Of a DNA stretch of 64,000 bases, positions 56,969 through 64,000 are shown piece by piece (positions within the stretch are counted from its first letter, which is position 1; each line of letters opens with the position of its first letter). The notes beneath the pieces were generated by a model. That model ran no database searches. It saw nothing but the letters and a program-made list of their open reading frames with translations, and was not told the origin of the DNA. This DNA comes from Desulfarculus baarsii DSM 2075. GTDB taxonomy: Bacteria > Desulfobacterota > Desulfarculia > Desulfarculales > Desulfarculaceae. A program made the translations under genes and the position numbers. The stretch is from the NCBI RefSeq assembly GCF_000143965.1, contig NC_014365.1:2011501-2075500 (forward strand), given 5' to 3'.

Positions 56969-58093
56969 CTAGAAATTGCGCCAGCGCGGCCGGCACAGCA
57001 GCTCCGGCCGCCGGCGCGGGTCGTGCTCCAGGCCCAGCAGCCAGGCCCGCGCGCCCTTGGCGATAACCCCCACCTGCCCGCCCAGGCCCATCAGCCGGGC
57101 GGCGCGGCTGGTGGCCGCGTCGAATATCGTCTCCGAAGGCACGCCGGCCTCGATCCACAGATCTATTTCGCGCCGGACAGCCAGCAGATGCGGCAGGCCA
57201 TAGGAGCCGGCGTCGGTGCCCAGCACCAACTCCACGCCCAGGGCGTGACCGCGCGGGAGGTCTTTCATCTGGCGGTGGGCGATACGGCGCAGGTTGTCGA
57301 TGGTCGCCTGATCGTGACGGCCGTCCTGGTCCTCGGCGTGGGTGACGATGGGCGCCACCGTGGGTAGCCAACTGACGCCGCGTTCGGCCATGGCCTCCCA
57401 GGTCGGCTCATTCAGAAAAAAGCCGTGCTCCACCGAACGCGCGCCGCAGGCCACCGCCCGGCTGACGGCGGCCACGCCGCTGGCGTGAACGGCCACCGTT
57501 AGCCCGGCCTCGCGGGCCACAGCCGTCACCGCGCGCAGTTGGGCCTCGCCGACGGCGTCGGGGTGCTCCACCTGGCCGGGATACTCGAAGCTAAGTAGCC
57601 CCGAGACAAAGACCTTGAGCAGATCGACGCCGGCGGCCACGGCACGTCGGGCAGCTTGGGCGAAATCGTCCGGCGTTTGCAGCTTGTGGGCCAGCCAGCA
57701 TGACCCCGGCCCTTTGACGCCCAACCCCGGCCCCGAGGCCACCACCAGCGGGGCCTTGTCGGGCCGACCGCCGGGCGTTGGGTCCACCGGCCGCACGCCC
57801 AGGTCGCGCACGGCGACCACGCCGGCCTGGTGAAATTCGTCCAGGCTGCGCTCCAATGTGGAGCGCATCAGCAGGTGCACGTGGGCGTCCAGAGGCGCGG
57901 GCGAAAGCCACAGGCCGGGCAGATCCAGGCGCGGGCAGTCGGCGGCGGCCAGGGCTTCGTGCCCCAGGGCGGCCACGCGGCCATCACGCACCAACACGGC
58001 CGGCGGCTGATCGGCCGTCGTCTCGGCCCCGGCCAGGCCGGCGGCGACAAGGCAGATCGGACCTTTGGCCGGTGGTTCGCCCTCAGCGGGCAA
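56969..58093 (-). CDS. Metal-dependent amidohydrolase (imidazolonepropionase-like)
   Basis: About 374 aa; the start is probably the TTG at 58093 inside the flavodoxin gene's 3' end. Metal ligands appear in order: LDAHVHLLMRS (HxH, about 70), DLLKVFVSG (Lys region), LTVAVHASG (His), SVEHGFFL (His), LGTDAGSYG (Asp, about 305). The N-terminal DGRVAALG and C-terminal GVIAKGARAWLLGLEHDPRR motifs are those of the amidohydrolase beta-sandwich. The substrate is unknown. Translation appears coupled to the upstream flavodoxin gene. Confidence 0.85.
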   Translation of the reverse strand: MPAEGEPPAKGPICLVAAGLAGAETTADQPPAVLVRDGRVAALGHEALAAADCPRLDLPGLWLSPAPLDAHVHLLMRSTLERSLDEFHQAGVVAVRDLGVRPVDPTPGGRPDKAPLVVASGPGLGVKGPGSCWLAHKLQTPDDFAQAARRAVAAGVDLLKVFVSGLLSFEYPGQVEHPDAVGEAQLRAVTAVAREAGLTVAVHASGVAAVSRAVACGARSVEHGFFLNEPTWEAMAERGVSWLPTVAPIVTHAEDQDGRHDQATIDNLRRIAHRQMKDLPRGHALGVELVLGTDAGSYGLPHLLAVRREIDLWIEAGVPSETIFDAATSRAARLMGLGGQVGVIAKGARAWLLGLEHDPRRRPELLCRPRWRNF

Positions 58094-58565
58094 GGCGCAA
58101 CGCCAGGCCGGCCACGAGCTGGCCGTATTGATCGCATTCGGCCAGGGCGCGCTCGTCGGGCTCACCGATGGCCAGCGGGCCGAAGTGGCCGCCCTTGCGC
58201 GAACCCTGCACGACCATGCCGTGGATCATCAGCCCGGCCAGCAGGCTGATCATGGTTAGTTCGCCGCCGCCGCCGATGCCGCCGGTGCTGCAAAAGACCC
58301 CGCCGGCCTTGCCGGTCAACTCGCCCTTGCCGAAGAGCTTGATGGATTTGTCGATGAAGCTTTTCATCTCGGCGGCCATCACGCCGAAATAGCACGGCGA
58401 GCCCAGGATGACGCCGTCGTATTGGGCCAGGCTTTCGACCGAGATGTCGGTGACTTTCCTCACCTCGACCTGGCAGCCGGCCTCGGTCGCGGCCTGGCTG
58501 ATGCGTTGGGCCATCTTGCGGGTGTTGCCGCCGTGAGAATAGTATGCCACCAAGATGCTTGGCAT
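58083..58565 (-). CDS. Flavodoxin-like / NAD(P)H-dependent FMN reductase
   Basis: 160 aa from the ATG at 58565 (AAGGAG upstream). The FMN-phosphate loop YYSHGGNTRKMA (about 8), GVILGSPCYFGVMAAEMKSFIDKS (about 52) and GGVFCSTGGIGGGGEL (about 88) are the flavodoxin/WrbA-type signatures. Small size supports an electron carrier or quinone reductase role. It precedes and overlaps the amidohydrolase gene. Confidence 0.88.
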   Translation of the reverse strand: MPSILVAYYSHGGNTRKMAQRISQAATEAGCQVEVRKVTDISVESLAQYDGVILGSPCYFGVMAAEMKSFIDKSIKLFGKGELTGKAGGVFCSTGGIGGGGELTMISLLAGLMIHGMVVQGSRKGGHFGPLAIGEPDERALAECDQYGQLVAGLALRLAR

Positions 58566-58597
58566 GACATAATCTCCTTGTTGCAATGCGTTGGCTA

Positions 58598-58912
58598 TTA
58601 TTCTTCGCTAAACTCGGCGGCGGGCAAGGCCCGTTGGTCGTCTTCGGGCGGCAATTGGGTCAGGTGCATGGCCCCCAACAGGTTTTGCGTGGACGAGACG
58701 CGAACCATGCCGTTTACCACGCCGCCCAACTCGATCGACAGCGACTTGCAGGTCAGTTCGCCATGGACCCAGCCCTGGCTTTTGACGATGACCCGGTTGC
58801 CCACCACGTTGCCTTCCACGCCGCCCTCGATGATCATCAGGTCGTCGGAAAACAGGTCGCCGTGGATGTAGGTGCCCGCGGCCAGAATGGTCATTTTGTT
58901 GCCGCCGCCCAA
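58598..58912 (-). CDS. Bactofilin
   Basis: 104 aa from a TTG at 58912 (GGAGG 8 nt upstream; an ATG at 58894 is the alternative). TILAAGTYIHGDLFSDDLMIIEGGVEGNVVGNRVIVKSQGWVHGELTCKSLSIELGGVVNG is the repeating right-handed beta-helix of bactofilins (DUF583), with characteristic short flanking tails. Bactofilins form membrane-associated filaments that localise cell-wall enzymes. It is the last gene of the cell-shape unit, its start nested in the end of the M99-peptidase gene. Confidence 0.9.
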   Translation of the reverse strand: MGGGNKMTILAAGTYIHGDLFSDDLMIIEGGVEGNVVGNRVIVKSQGWVHGELTCKSLSIELGGVVNGMVRVSSTQNLLGAMHLTQLPPEDDQRALPAAEFSEE

Positions 58913-58913
58913 A

Positions 58914-60707
58914 TTAATTTCCTCCCAGGTCCAGTCCCACCTCACCGATGGGTTGTTCCCGCCGCAAGACCACCAATCTGAACTGACGCTGGCCGTTGGC
59001 GACCAAACGCCGCACCGGTTCGGACGCCGGGTCCACGGCGCGGCCGTCCAGGGAAATTTTGCCGCCGCCATCGTCGTAGAGGGCCAGGGAAAGGTTGCCT
59101 TCCGGGGCGACGTTGGTTTTCAGGTCGATGATTTCGATGCGCTGGCCACCGGCCGATCGAATGGTTTCGCCGTTGTAATAGACCATCTTGGGCCCGGGGC
59201 CATTGCTGACGACCAGGTAATCCAGCGCGGCCGGCGCCACCTCCACGCCGATCTCGCCGATGGGCGCGCCATTTTGGGTCGCCACCACCCGATAGCATTC
59301 CAGCCCGGCCGGGCTGGCCTTGGCGCACGAGGAAAAGCGTGGCAGCAGATCCCTGGTCGTGTCGATGAGATGGCCCCGGTCCTCGCCGGCGTTGCGGCCC
59401 TTGGCCGGGACAAAGCCCTTGAAATTGACCTCGATGCTGCGTTGGTCGTCAAGGTTGCTGATCAGGTCGACGATCTGCAATTTGTCGCCGCGCACCAGGC
59501 GCAACGTTTCGCCGGCGGCCAGCAGGCGGCGTTCGTCCTGGGTCTGCACCAGGAAGTAGAGGCGCTTGGCGCGCAAAACCGCGGCCTTGGGCTCGGCCGT
59601 CTCGACCAGCAGGCTGATCCGGCCGATCTCCTGGTGATCCTTGCGCACGACGATCTTGGTGTTTTTGTTGACGGCGAAGGCCTGGCGCATGTCGTTGACG
59701 GAGCCCAGGCCCAGGATGTCGCAGGATAAGCCCCGCTCGCAGTCGGCTTCGATGTGCATGACGTTGACGCTGTCGCCGGCGTTGACGCGCAAGGCGTCGC
59801 CTGGCGAGACCACCACCGGCAACTGGTCGTTGACGCCCACCACCAGGTAGCGCAGATTGGGCTTGCCCAAATAAACGCCCGGATTCATCGGCGTGATGCC
59901 CATATCTTCCATGAAGGCGTTGATGACCAGTTTGTGCAGGCCGATCTTTTGGGCCACGTCGGGCAAGGATTTGCTGGTCTCGACGCCAAAGGCCGGGATG
60001 TGGCGCTGGGTGAGGGCGTAATAAGTGGCGCTGCGGCGCTGTTCCTTGTGGTGGCTGTCGCGCGACAGCGTGCGGTGGTTATTGAATAGGAACTTGAGTT
60101 TAGCGTCTTTTATCAACGGGTTGACCCGCCGCAGCACCCGCTCGGCAATGGTTTGCAGCTCGATGACCTGGCCATTGGGCGTGACGTAGCGATCGGCGTC
60201 GGCGATGATGGATTGGCCGAAGCGCATGGGGTTGGCCATGGGCCCTTCCCAGGTTGGGCGAAAGAATCCGCTGCCTTCGTGCAGGTTGAGCAGCAAATCG
60301 CTTTCGGCGATCAGGCCTTTGAGCACGTTGATGATCTTGGCGTGGCGCTTGGCCGTGACCTGGTCGGCGAACTGGCGGTTCATGTCGCCATCGGGACCGC
60401 GATGGCGCAGGATGATCGAATAAAAGTTGGCTCTGGGCACCACGATCAGGTTGCCCTTGGCCAGGTTGATGTCGGCGTAGAGGTCGGCGCTGAGGAAGCC
60501 CCCCGGCTCGTCACCCTGGATGCCGCCGATGATCATCAGCGTCTTGCCGGCGACCTGGCCATAAACACGATACACGCTGAGTTCATCGGGCGTGTCGGCG
60601 AAAAACACCTGGTGATGCCGGCTGGGCCGCTGTGGTTGGGCGGCCTGCGCCACGGCCGCGACCAGCATGGCGGCCACCAAGGCGCTTATGAGGCCAAGCC
60701 TGATCAC
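58914..60707 (-). CDS. M99-type zinc carboxypeptidase (Csd4-like)
   Basis: 597 aa. Signal peptide (LISALVAAMLVAAVAQAA). The carboxypeptidase domain (about 30-275) has IIGGIQGDEPGGF (zinc His replaced by Gln at the H-x-x-E motif, as in Csd4), NLHEGSGFFRPTWEG and VETSKSLP. Three C-terminal beta domains (about 290-590) follow, as in Csd4. In Helicobacter this enzyme trims muropeptide tripeptides and determines helical shape. It is encoded with a bactofilin and L,D-transpeptidase-type gene, a strong context match. Confidence 0.88.
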   Translation of the reverse strand: MIRLGLISALVAAMLVAAVAQAAQPQRPSRHHQVFFADTPDELSVYRVYGQVAGKTLMIIGGIQGDEPGGFLSADLYADINLAKGNLIVVPRANFYSIILRHRGPDGDMNRQFADQVTAKRHAKIINVLKGLIAESDLLLNLHEGSGFFRPTWEGPMANPMRFGQSIIADADRYVTPNGQVIELQTIAERVLRRVNPLIKDAKLKFLFNNHRTLSRDSHHKEQRRSATYYALTQRHIPAFGVETSKSLPDVAQKIGLHKLVINAFMEDMGITPMNPGVYLGKPNLRYLVVGVNDQLPVVVSPGDALRVNAGDSVNVMHIEADCERGLSCDILGLGSVNDMRQAFAVNKNTKIVVRKDHQEIGRISLLVETAEPKAAVLRAKRLYFLVQTQDERRLLAAGETLRLVRGDKLQIVDLISNLDDQRSIEVNFKGFVPAKGRNAGEDRGHLIDTTRDLLPRFSSCAKASPAGLECYRVVATQNGAPIGEIGVEVAPAALDYLVVSNGPGPKMVYYNGETIRSAGGQRIEIIDLKTNVAPEGNLSLALYDDGGGKISLDGRAVDPASEPVRRLVANGQRQFRLVVLRREQPIGEVGLDLGGN

Positions 60708-61516
60708 TCCCCGGATTCCGGCTGGCGTTTTTCGCTGGATGATTCTTGTGGCGCCGAGGTTGCTTGTTCAGGCGCCTCCTGGCCCTGCTTGTCCTCATCC
60801 AGGAGCACGGTCTGGGTCAACAGCAATTGACCCCGACGGGAGTAGATAAAGAACTCCAGCCGATCGAATTTGCTGTCGGCGGTGGAAAAGCGCGCGGTGA
60901 GCTGGCGATAACGTTGAATGGCGAACGGCGTGGCGCGGCGATAGTTGATGGGCCGGCCAAGGGCGCTCAGGCGCATGGGCGGCCGAGATTCGAGCCACGG
61001 CTTGCCGCGGCGCTGGCCGTGAGCCACCACCATGATGTAGCCTTCGGCCCTGTCGCCGTCGTCGAGCTTGTTGGTGATGGCGTAGTTGACGACCATTTCG
61101 CCGCCTTCGATCTGCCGTGAAATATTGGACAGAGCGATCACTTCCGATTCGGTGGGATCTTCTTCCTGGGGCGGCTGGGGCGATGGGGTCGGCGTGGGTT
61201 CGGCCGCGCTGGCCTTTTGGGCCTGGGCTTCGGCTTTGGCCTTGAGGGCTTCCTCGGCCAAAAGCTCGCGTGTTTCCTGTTCCTGGGAGAGGTATTCCAA
61301 CCGCTCGGCCCGCAGCATCAGCAGATTGATCTGCTCGCCGTAATCGACCAACAGGCGGCTTTGCTTGTAGAACAAAAAGCCGCCCGCCACCAGGCCGGCG
61401 ATGAGCAACAGCAAAATCAAACCGATCAGGCCGATGAACCAGGAGCCAAAGCGCAGATTCCGAACCGGCCCGGATTTGCGCACGAGAACGATGTCCAACC
61501 CTTGTTTCATGGCCAA
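60704..61516 (-). CDS. Coiled-coil inner-membrane protein of the cell-shape unit
   Basis: 270 aa. A cytoplasmic basic N-terminus (KSGPVRNLRFGSW) precedes one membrane helix (about 28-50, FIGLIGLILLLLIAGLVAGGFLFY), then a periplasmic coiled coil (QINLLMLRAERLEYLSQEQETRELLAEEALKAKAEA), a Pro/acidic linker (about 105-125), and a beta domain (about 130-245). Overlaps the M99 gene by 4 nt. Probably an anchor between bactofilin and periplasmic enzymes, by analogy with Csd5/Csd7-type membrane partners; analogy only. Confidence 0.7.
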   Translation of the reverse strand: MAMKQGLDIVLVRKSGPVRNLRFGSWFIGLIGLILLLLIAGLVAGGFLFYKQSRLLVDYGEQINLLMLRAERLEYLSQEQETRELLAEEALKAKAEAQAQKASAAEPTPTPSPQPPQEEDPTESEVIALSNISRQIEGGEMVVNYAITNKLDDGDRAEGYIMVVAHGQRRGKPWLESRPPMRLSALGRPINYRRATPFAIQRYRQLTARFSTADSKFDRLEFFIYSRRGQLLLTQTVLLDEDKQGQEAPEQATSAPQESSSEKRQPESGE

Positions 61517-61550
61517 AACGATCCCCTCCCTAGATCCCGCCGCAGGCCCG

Positions 61551-63038
61551 CTAGCGTCTCTGTTGCGACCTTCTGGCCGGCGTGATGGCCCGCCATTGTT
61601 CGGATTTTATCCGCCAATCACCCTTGCGCTGAACCAGGGTCATGGTTTTCACACCGACGTCCTTGTGCCAGTCCGACTGATAGTATTGCACGAACTTGAC
61701 CTTGGCCGTGGAGCCATTGACGTTTATTTTGACGTCTTTGGCCGACACGCGCAAGACCTTGTAAACTTTGTTTAAATAGGCTTTTTTGTTGCGCCACTCG
61801 ACCTTGTTCATGCCGTCGGAATAAAAGTCGGCGGCATAATAGGACATATAGCGTTTGAGTTTTTTGCCCTCCCAGGCCCCGAGCCAGGCGTTGAGCAGGG
61901 CCTTGATTTCCTTTTCGGCCTTGGCTGGCTTTTCGACTTTTGCTGGCGTTGGCCTGGGGCGTTCGGCGGCGCGCACGGGCTTTGCCTTGGCCTCGACGGT
62001 GGCGCGCACGGGTTCGTTGGAGGCGGTTTTGGCGCCGCTGGGCGGCAGCCAACTGGCCAGTAATTTTACGCTGGCCGGGTCTTCCAACACCCACTGACTG
62101 CGCACCAAGCTCAGCGAATCGAGCGCGTGGCCCTGGAAGTATAGCCTGCGCGAGACAGGCAGGGTCTTGCCGTCACGACCGGCGATTTCCAGGTTGGCCA
62201 GGACGATCCATTGGTCTCCCGCCCCCCACAAGGCCGCGCCGGTAACCTTCTGGACGACGCCGCCGGCATGGCCCTTGCCGTCCAGCGCGGTCAACCGATT
62301 GGGCAAATCCTGCACGCCATCGAAAACGGGGCATCCTCCCTGTTTGACGGCCAAGGCGTGGCTGGCCGACTCTTGTTCCAAGGCGAAATTGCTGAAACGC
62401 AGGCGCTGCAGGAACTGGCAGGCCCGCTCCAGATCGGCCGGCTTGGGCAGTTGAAAGCGGTCCAGCACCAGCACCGGCGTGGACTGGTCCCTGATCATCT
62501 GGCTGAGGCGGGCCAGGTCGCGGTTGTCCAGGGTGATGCAACCATTGCTGGACCGAGGCCTGAGGTCGCGGTTGGTGCCATGCAGATAAATGCCGTCGCC
62601 CTGGCGCCCGTCGACGCAGTCGATGGCGTTGGGATAGTCCAGGTGCAGGGCCCGGTCGCCAAAGACGGTGACTTTGCGGTCTTCGTAGCGGTGAGTGATG
62701 AAATAGACGCCTTCGGGGGTCTTCTGGTCGCCGGACTGGGCCTTGTCGCCCTCCTTCTCGCCGGTGCCGCAGGGGAATTCCCACTGCAAGGCCATGTCGC
62801 CTAGGTATTTGAAGACCATGGCCCGTTGCAGGGATTTGTCCACCACGATGATGGCTGGATCGTCGACGCGACCCTGGTAGCAATATATAAAAGATGTGGG
62901 CTGTTCGGCCGCCGCGGGTTGCGTCTGGGCCGCGCAAGGCGACGACAAGGCCGCGAGCAAAAACGCCGCCAGCGTGAAAAACAGTCCTTGCAATCTGTGA
63001 AGTTGGGGAAAATCTGAGGAAAATCTGTTCCAGATCAT
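61551..63038 (-). CDS. L,D-transpeptidase-family protein with NTF2-like C-terminus (Csd6-like)
   Basis: 495 aa from the ATG at 63038. Signal peptide (LFFTLAAFLLAALSSPCAA) is followed by a YkuD catalytic domain (about 45-190) with IYLHGTNRDLRPRSSNGCITL: His, and the catalytic Cys in SNGCI. The C-terminal 120 residues (LLNAWLGAWEGKKLKRYMSYYAADFYSDG) are an NTF2-like pocket. Csd6 of Helicobacter has precisely this pairing and acts as an L,D-carboxypeptidase. Together with the M99 enzyme and bactofilin this forms a cell-curvature operon. Confidence 0.88.
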   Translation of the reverse strand: MIWNRFSSDFPQLHRLQGLFFTLAAFLLAALSSPCAAQTQPAAAEQPTSFIYCYQGRVDDPAIIVVDKSLQRAMVFKYLGDMALQWEFPCGTGEKEGDKAQSGDQKTPEGVYFITHRYEDRKVTVFGDRALHLDYPNAIDCVDGRQGDGIYLHGTNRDLRPRSSNGCITLDNRDLARLSQMIRDQSTPVLVLDRFQLPKPADLERACQFLQRLRFSNFALEQESASHALAVKQGGCPVFDGVQDLPNRLTALDGKGHAGGVVQKVTGAALWGAGDQWIVLANLEIAGRDGKTLPVSRRLYFQGHALDSLSLVRSQWVLEDPASVKLLASWLPPSGAKTASNEPVRATVEAKAKPVRAAERPRPTPAKVEKPAKAEKEIKALLNAWLGAWEGKKLKRYMSYYAADFYSDGMNKVEWRNKKAYLNKVYKVLRVSAKDVKINVNGSTAKVKFVQYYQSDWHKDVGVKTMTLVQRKGDWRIKSEQWRAITPARRSQQRR

Positions 63039-63343
63039 CGAGATAGCCCGGATTACATTCGAGTTGAAAAGCTGCATTGTGCCAATGTTGCCAAATAGAT
63101 GGTGCAGTTCATACCATATGATCACGTCAAATGGAAGAGGCTTTGATTAATTTCACATCAGTGAAATTAACTGGTAGCCCCACTGCCGTCATCAATCGTC
63201 CGCGACCCTCAAGTGGCCGAATGGGCCGGCAAAACGAAATGTCATTATGCAGACGTTACCACAACATCAATATCCGGGGCAAATCGCTTCGATCCGGCGG
63301 CCGCGCTTTCGGCCGATCCGACCGCGCCACCGGTAAAAAACGG

Positions 63344-63371
63344 TTGACAGCCCCCCGCGCCGCGTGATAAT
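63344..63371 (+). promoter_or_regulatory. Sigma-70 promoter of the beta-oxidation gene
   Basis: TTGACA (63344-63349), 16 nt, GATAAT (63366-63371). Located 150 nt upstream of the 3-hydroxyacyl-CoA dehydrogenase start. The rest of 63039-63520 has no gene I can support. Confidence 0.7.
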
Positions 63372-63383
63372 TTTCGCCACTAC

Positions 63384-63401
63384 TGAATGACACTTCATTC
63401 A
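63384..63401 (+). promoter_or_regulatory. FadR-like palindromic operator
   Basis: TGAATGA-CACT-TCATTCA, 7-bp perfect arms, placed 12 nt after the -10 box. TGAATGA...TCATTCA is the operator type of TetR-family fatty-acid-degradation regulators (as for Bacillus FadR). It fits a fatty-acid-CoA-responsive control of the gene behind it. Confidence 0.65.
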
Positions 63402-63520
63402 CACAGAGCAGTCTGCCGACCAGGGCTGATTCAAAAGATCCAGGCCCCTCGCTGGCGGCCCAGGCCGCCGCTGGCCGCGGGCCGATGATTTCAAGCTGCC
63501 CTTCCAAGGAGGTTTTGCAC

Positions 63521-64000
63521 ATGTCCCTCGAAATCAAGAAAGTGGGCGTCATTGGCGCTGGCGTGATGGGTGCGACCATCGCCGCTCACATGGCCAGCGT
63601 GGGTCTGCCCACGGTGCTGTTGGACATCGTTCCGTTCAAGATGCCCGACGAATTGGCCAAAAAAGGCGTCAAGGAAGATTCCAAGGCGTTCCGCAATTTC
63701 TTCGCGGCCAAAGGCCTCGAAGGCGTCAAGAAGTCCAAGCCCGCCTCCTTCTACACCCCCGATGACGCCGAGTTGGTGAGCATCGGCAACCTGGAGGACG
63801 ATTTCGACAAGTTGGCTGATTGCGACTGGATCGTCGAGGTCGTCGTCGAGCTGCTCAACATCAAAAAAGACCTGCTTTCGCGCATCGACAAAGTGCGCAA
63901 GCCCGGCGCCATCGTCACCACCAACACTAGCGGCATCTCCGTGGCCGCCATGAGCGCCCATCTCAGCGAAGATTTCCAGAAGCACTTCTTTGGCACCCAC
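63521..64000 (+). CDS. 3-hydroxyacyl-CoA dehydrogenase, partial (N-terminus)
   Basis: The first 160 residues, running off the right edge; ATG at 63521 with AAGGAGG at 63506-63512. KVGVIGAGVMGATIAAHMASVGLPTVLLDI is the Rossmann NAD-binding motif (GxGxMG). LEDDFDKLADCDWIVEVVVELLNIKKDLLSRID and TNTSGISVAAMS follow the family. Inserted acidic loop (about 50-90) is as in the larger, fadJ/fadB-like forms. The rest of the gene is outside the window. Behind a FadR-like operator it likely starts a beta-oxidation operon. Confidence 0.88.
   Translation, partial: MSLEIKKVGVIGAGVMGATIAAHMASVGLPTVLLDIVPFKMPDELAKKGVKEDSKAFRNFFAAKGLEGVKKSKPASFYTPDDAELVSIGNLEDDFDKLADCDWIVEVVVELLNIKKDLLSRIDKVRKPGAIVTTNTSGISVAAMSAHLSEDFQKHFFGTH

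Overview
The right third of the window (about 42.6-64 kb) is chromosome of a GC-rich bacterium. A Desulfobacterota (deltaproteobacterial) host is the best guess, from the tmRNA tag ADDYNYAVAA, an AddAB/RecD2 repair operon, a sigma-54 promoter, a Csd-like cell-shape operon and a beta-oxidation operon at the right edge. The species is not determined. The left two thirds (1 to about 42.2 kb) is most of one temperate contractile-tailed prophage. It sits next to the 3' end of ssrA, and its left end lies outside the window.

Prophage layout, read from the ssrA side. The + strand integration module (39.3-42.1 kb) has a small ORF, a DUF2924 protein, a large serine recombinase and an HTH protein. The LexA-like repressor (39038-38415, minus) is followed by two overlapping genes of unknown function, also minus. 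Next come a small gene and a phage-encoded sigma-70-family factor (35302-34718). The replication/recombination genes follow (34.6-26 kb): a Cas4/RecB-like nuclease, a RecA-like ATPase, a DUF669-type protein, an ERCC4 nuclease, a RecD2-type helicase and a primase-helicase. An iteron cluster lies at 25.4-25.95 kb. Next are a Mor-like regulator, a likely small terminase, a tyrosine-recombinase cassette on the + strand with a repeat array, and the large terminase. The head and tail genes then run to the left edge: portal, a giant MuF protein with a kinase-like domain, a methylase/protease/scaffold fusion, major capsid, connectors and tail sheath.

The most striking signal is a directional element, CCGA-N16-yCGGTAAGTAA. 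It occurs seven times in apparently intact form with identical spacing, each time just upstream of a phage transcription unit: six on the minus strand and one on the plus strand in front of the integration module. It looks like a -35/-10 promoter and does not match the host consensus. The prophage encodes its own sigma factor, so I propose that this is the sigma regulon. The sigma gene is preceded by a closed, branched RNA-like fold, and its ribosome binding site lies in a perfect 8-bp hairpin.

A block of about 5.7 kb of visibly more AT-rich DNA (1280-6999) interrupts the structural operon on the opposite strand. It encodes a TetR regulator, an HlyD adaptor, an ABC permease and ATPase, a cytochrome c'-like protein and an outer-membrane factor. 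It is flanked by a 39-bp direct repeat with one mismatch that duplicates the end of the upstream phage gene plus the phage promoter, as expected for a cargo (moron) insertion.

Host segment: ssrA (minus), ihfA-like, rlpA (minus), a MscS channel, pyrR, a sigma-54-driven pair of unknown genes, addB-addA-recD2-aroK (minus), an unknown conserved gene, an amidohydrolase and a flavodoxin (minus), a bactofilin / M99 peptidase / coiled-coil membrane protein / L,D-transpeptidase operon (minus), and the start of a 3-hydroxyacyl-CoA dehydrogenase gene behind a FadR-like palindrome.
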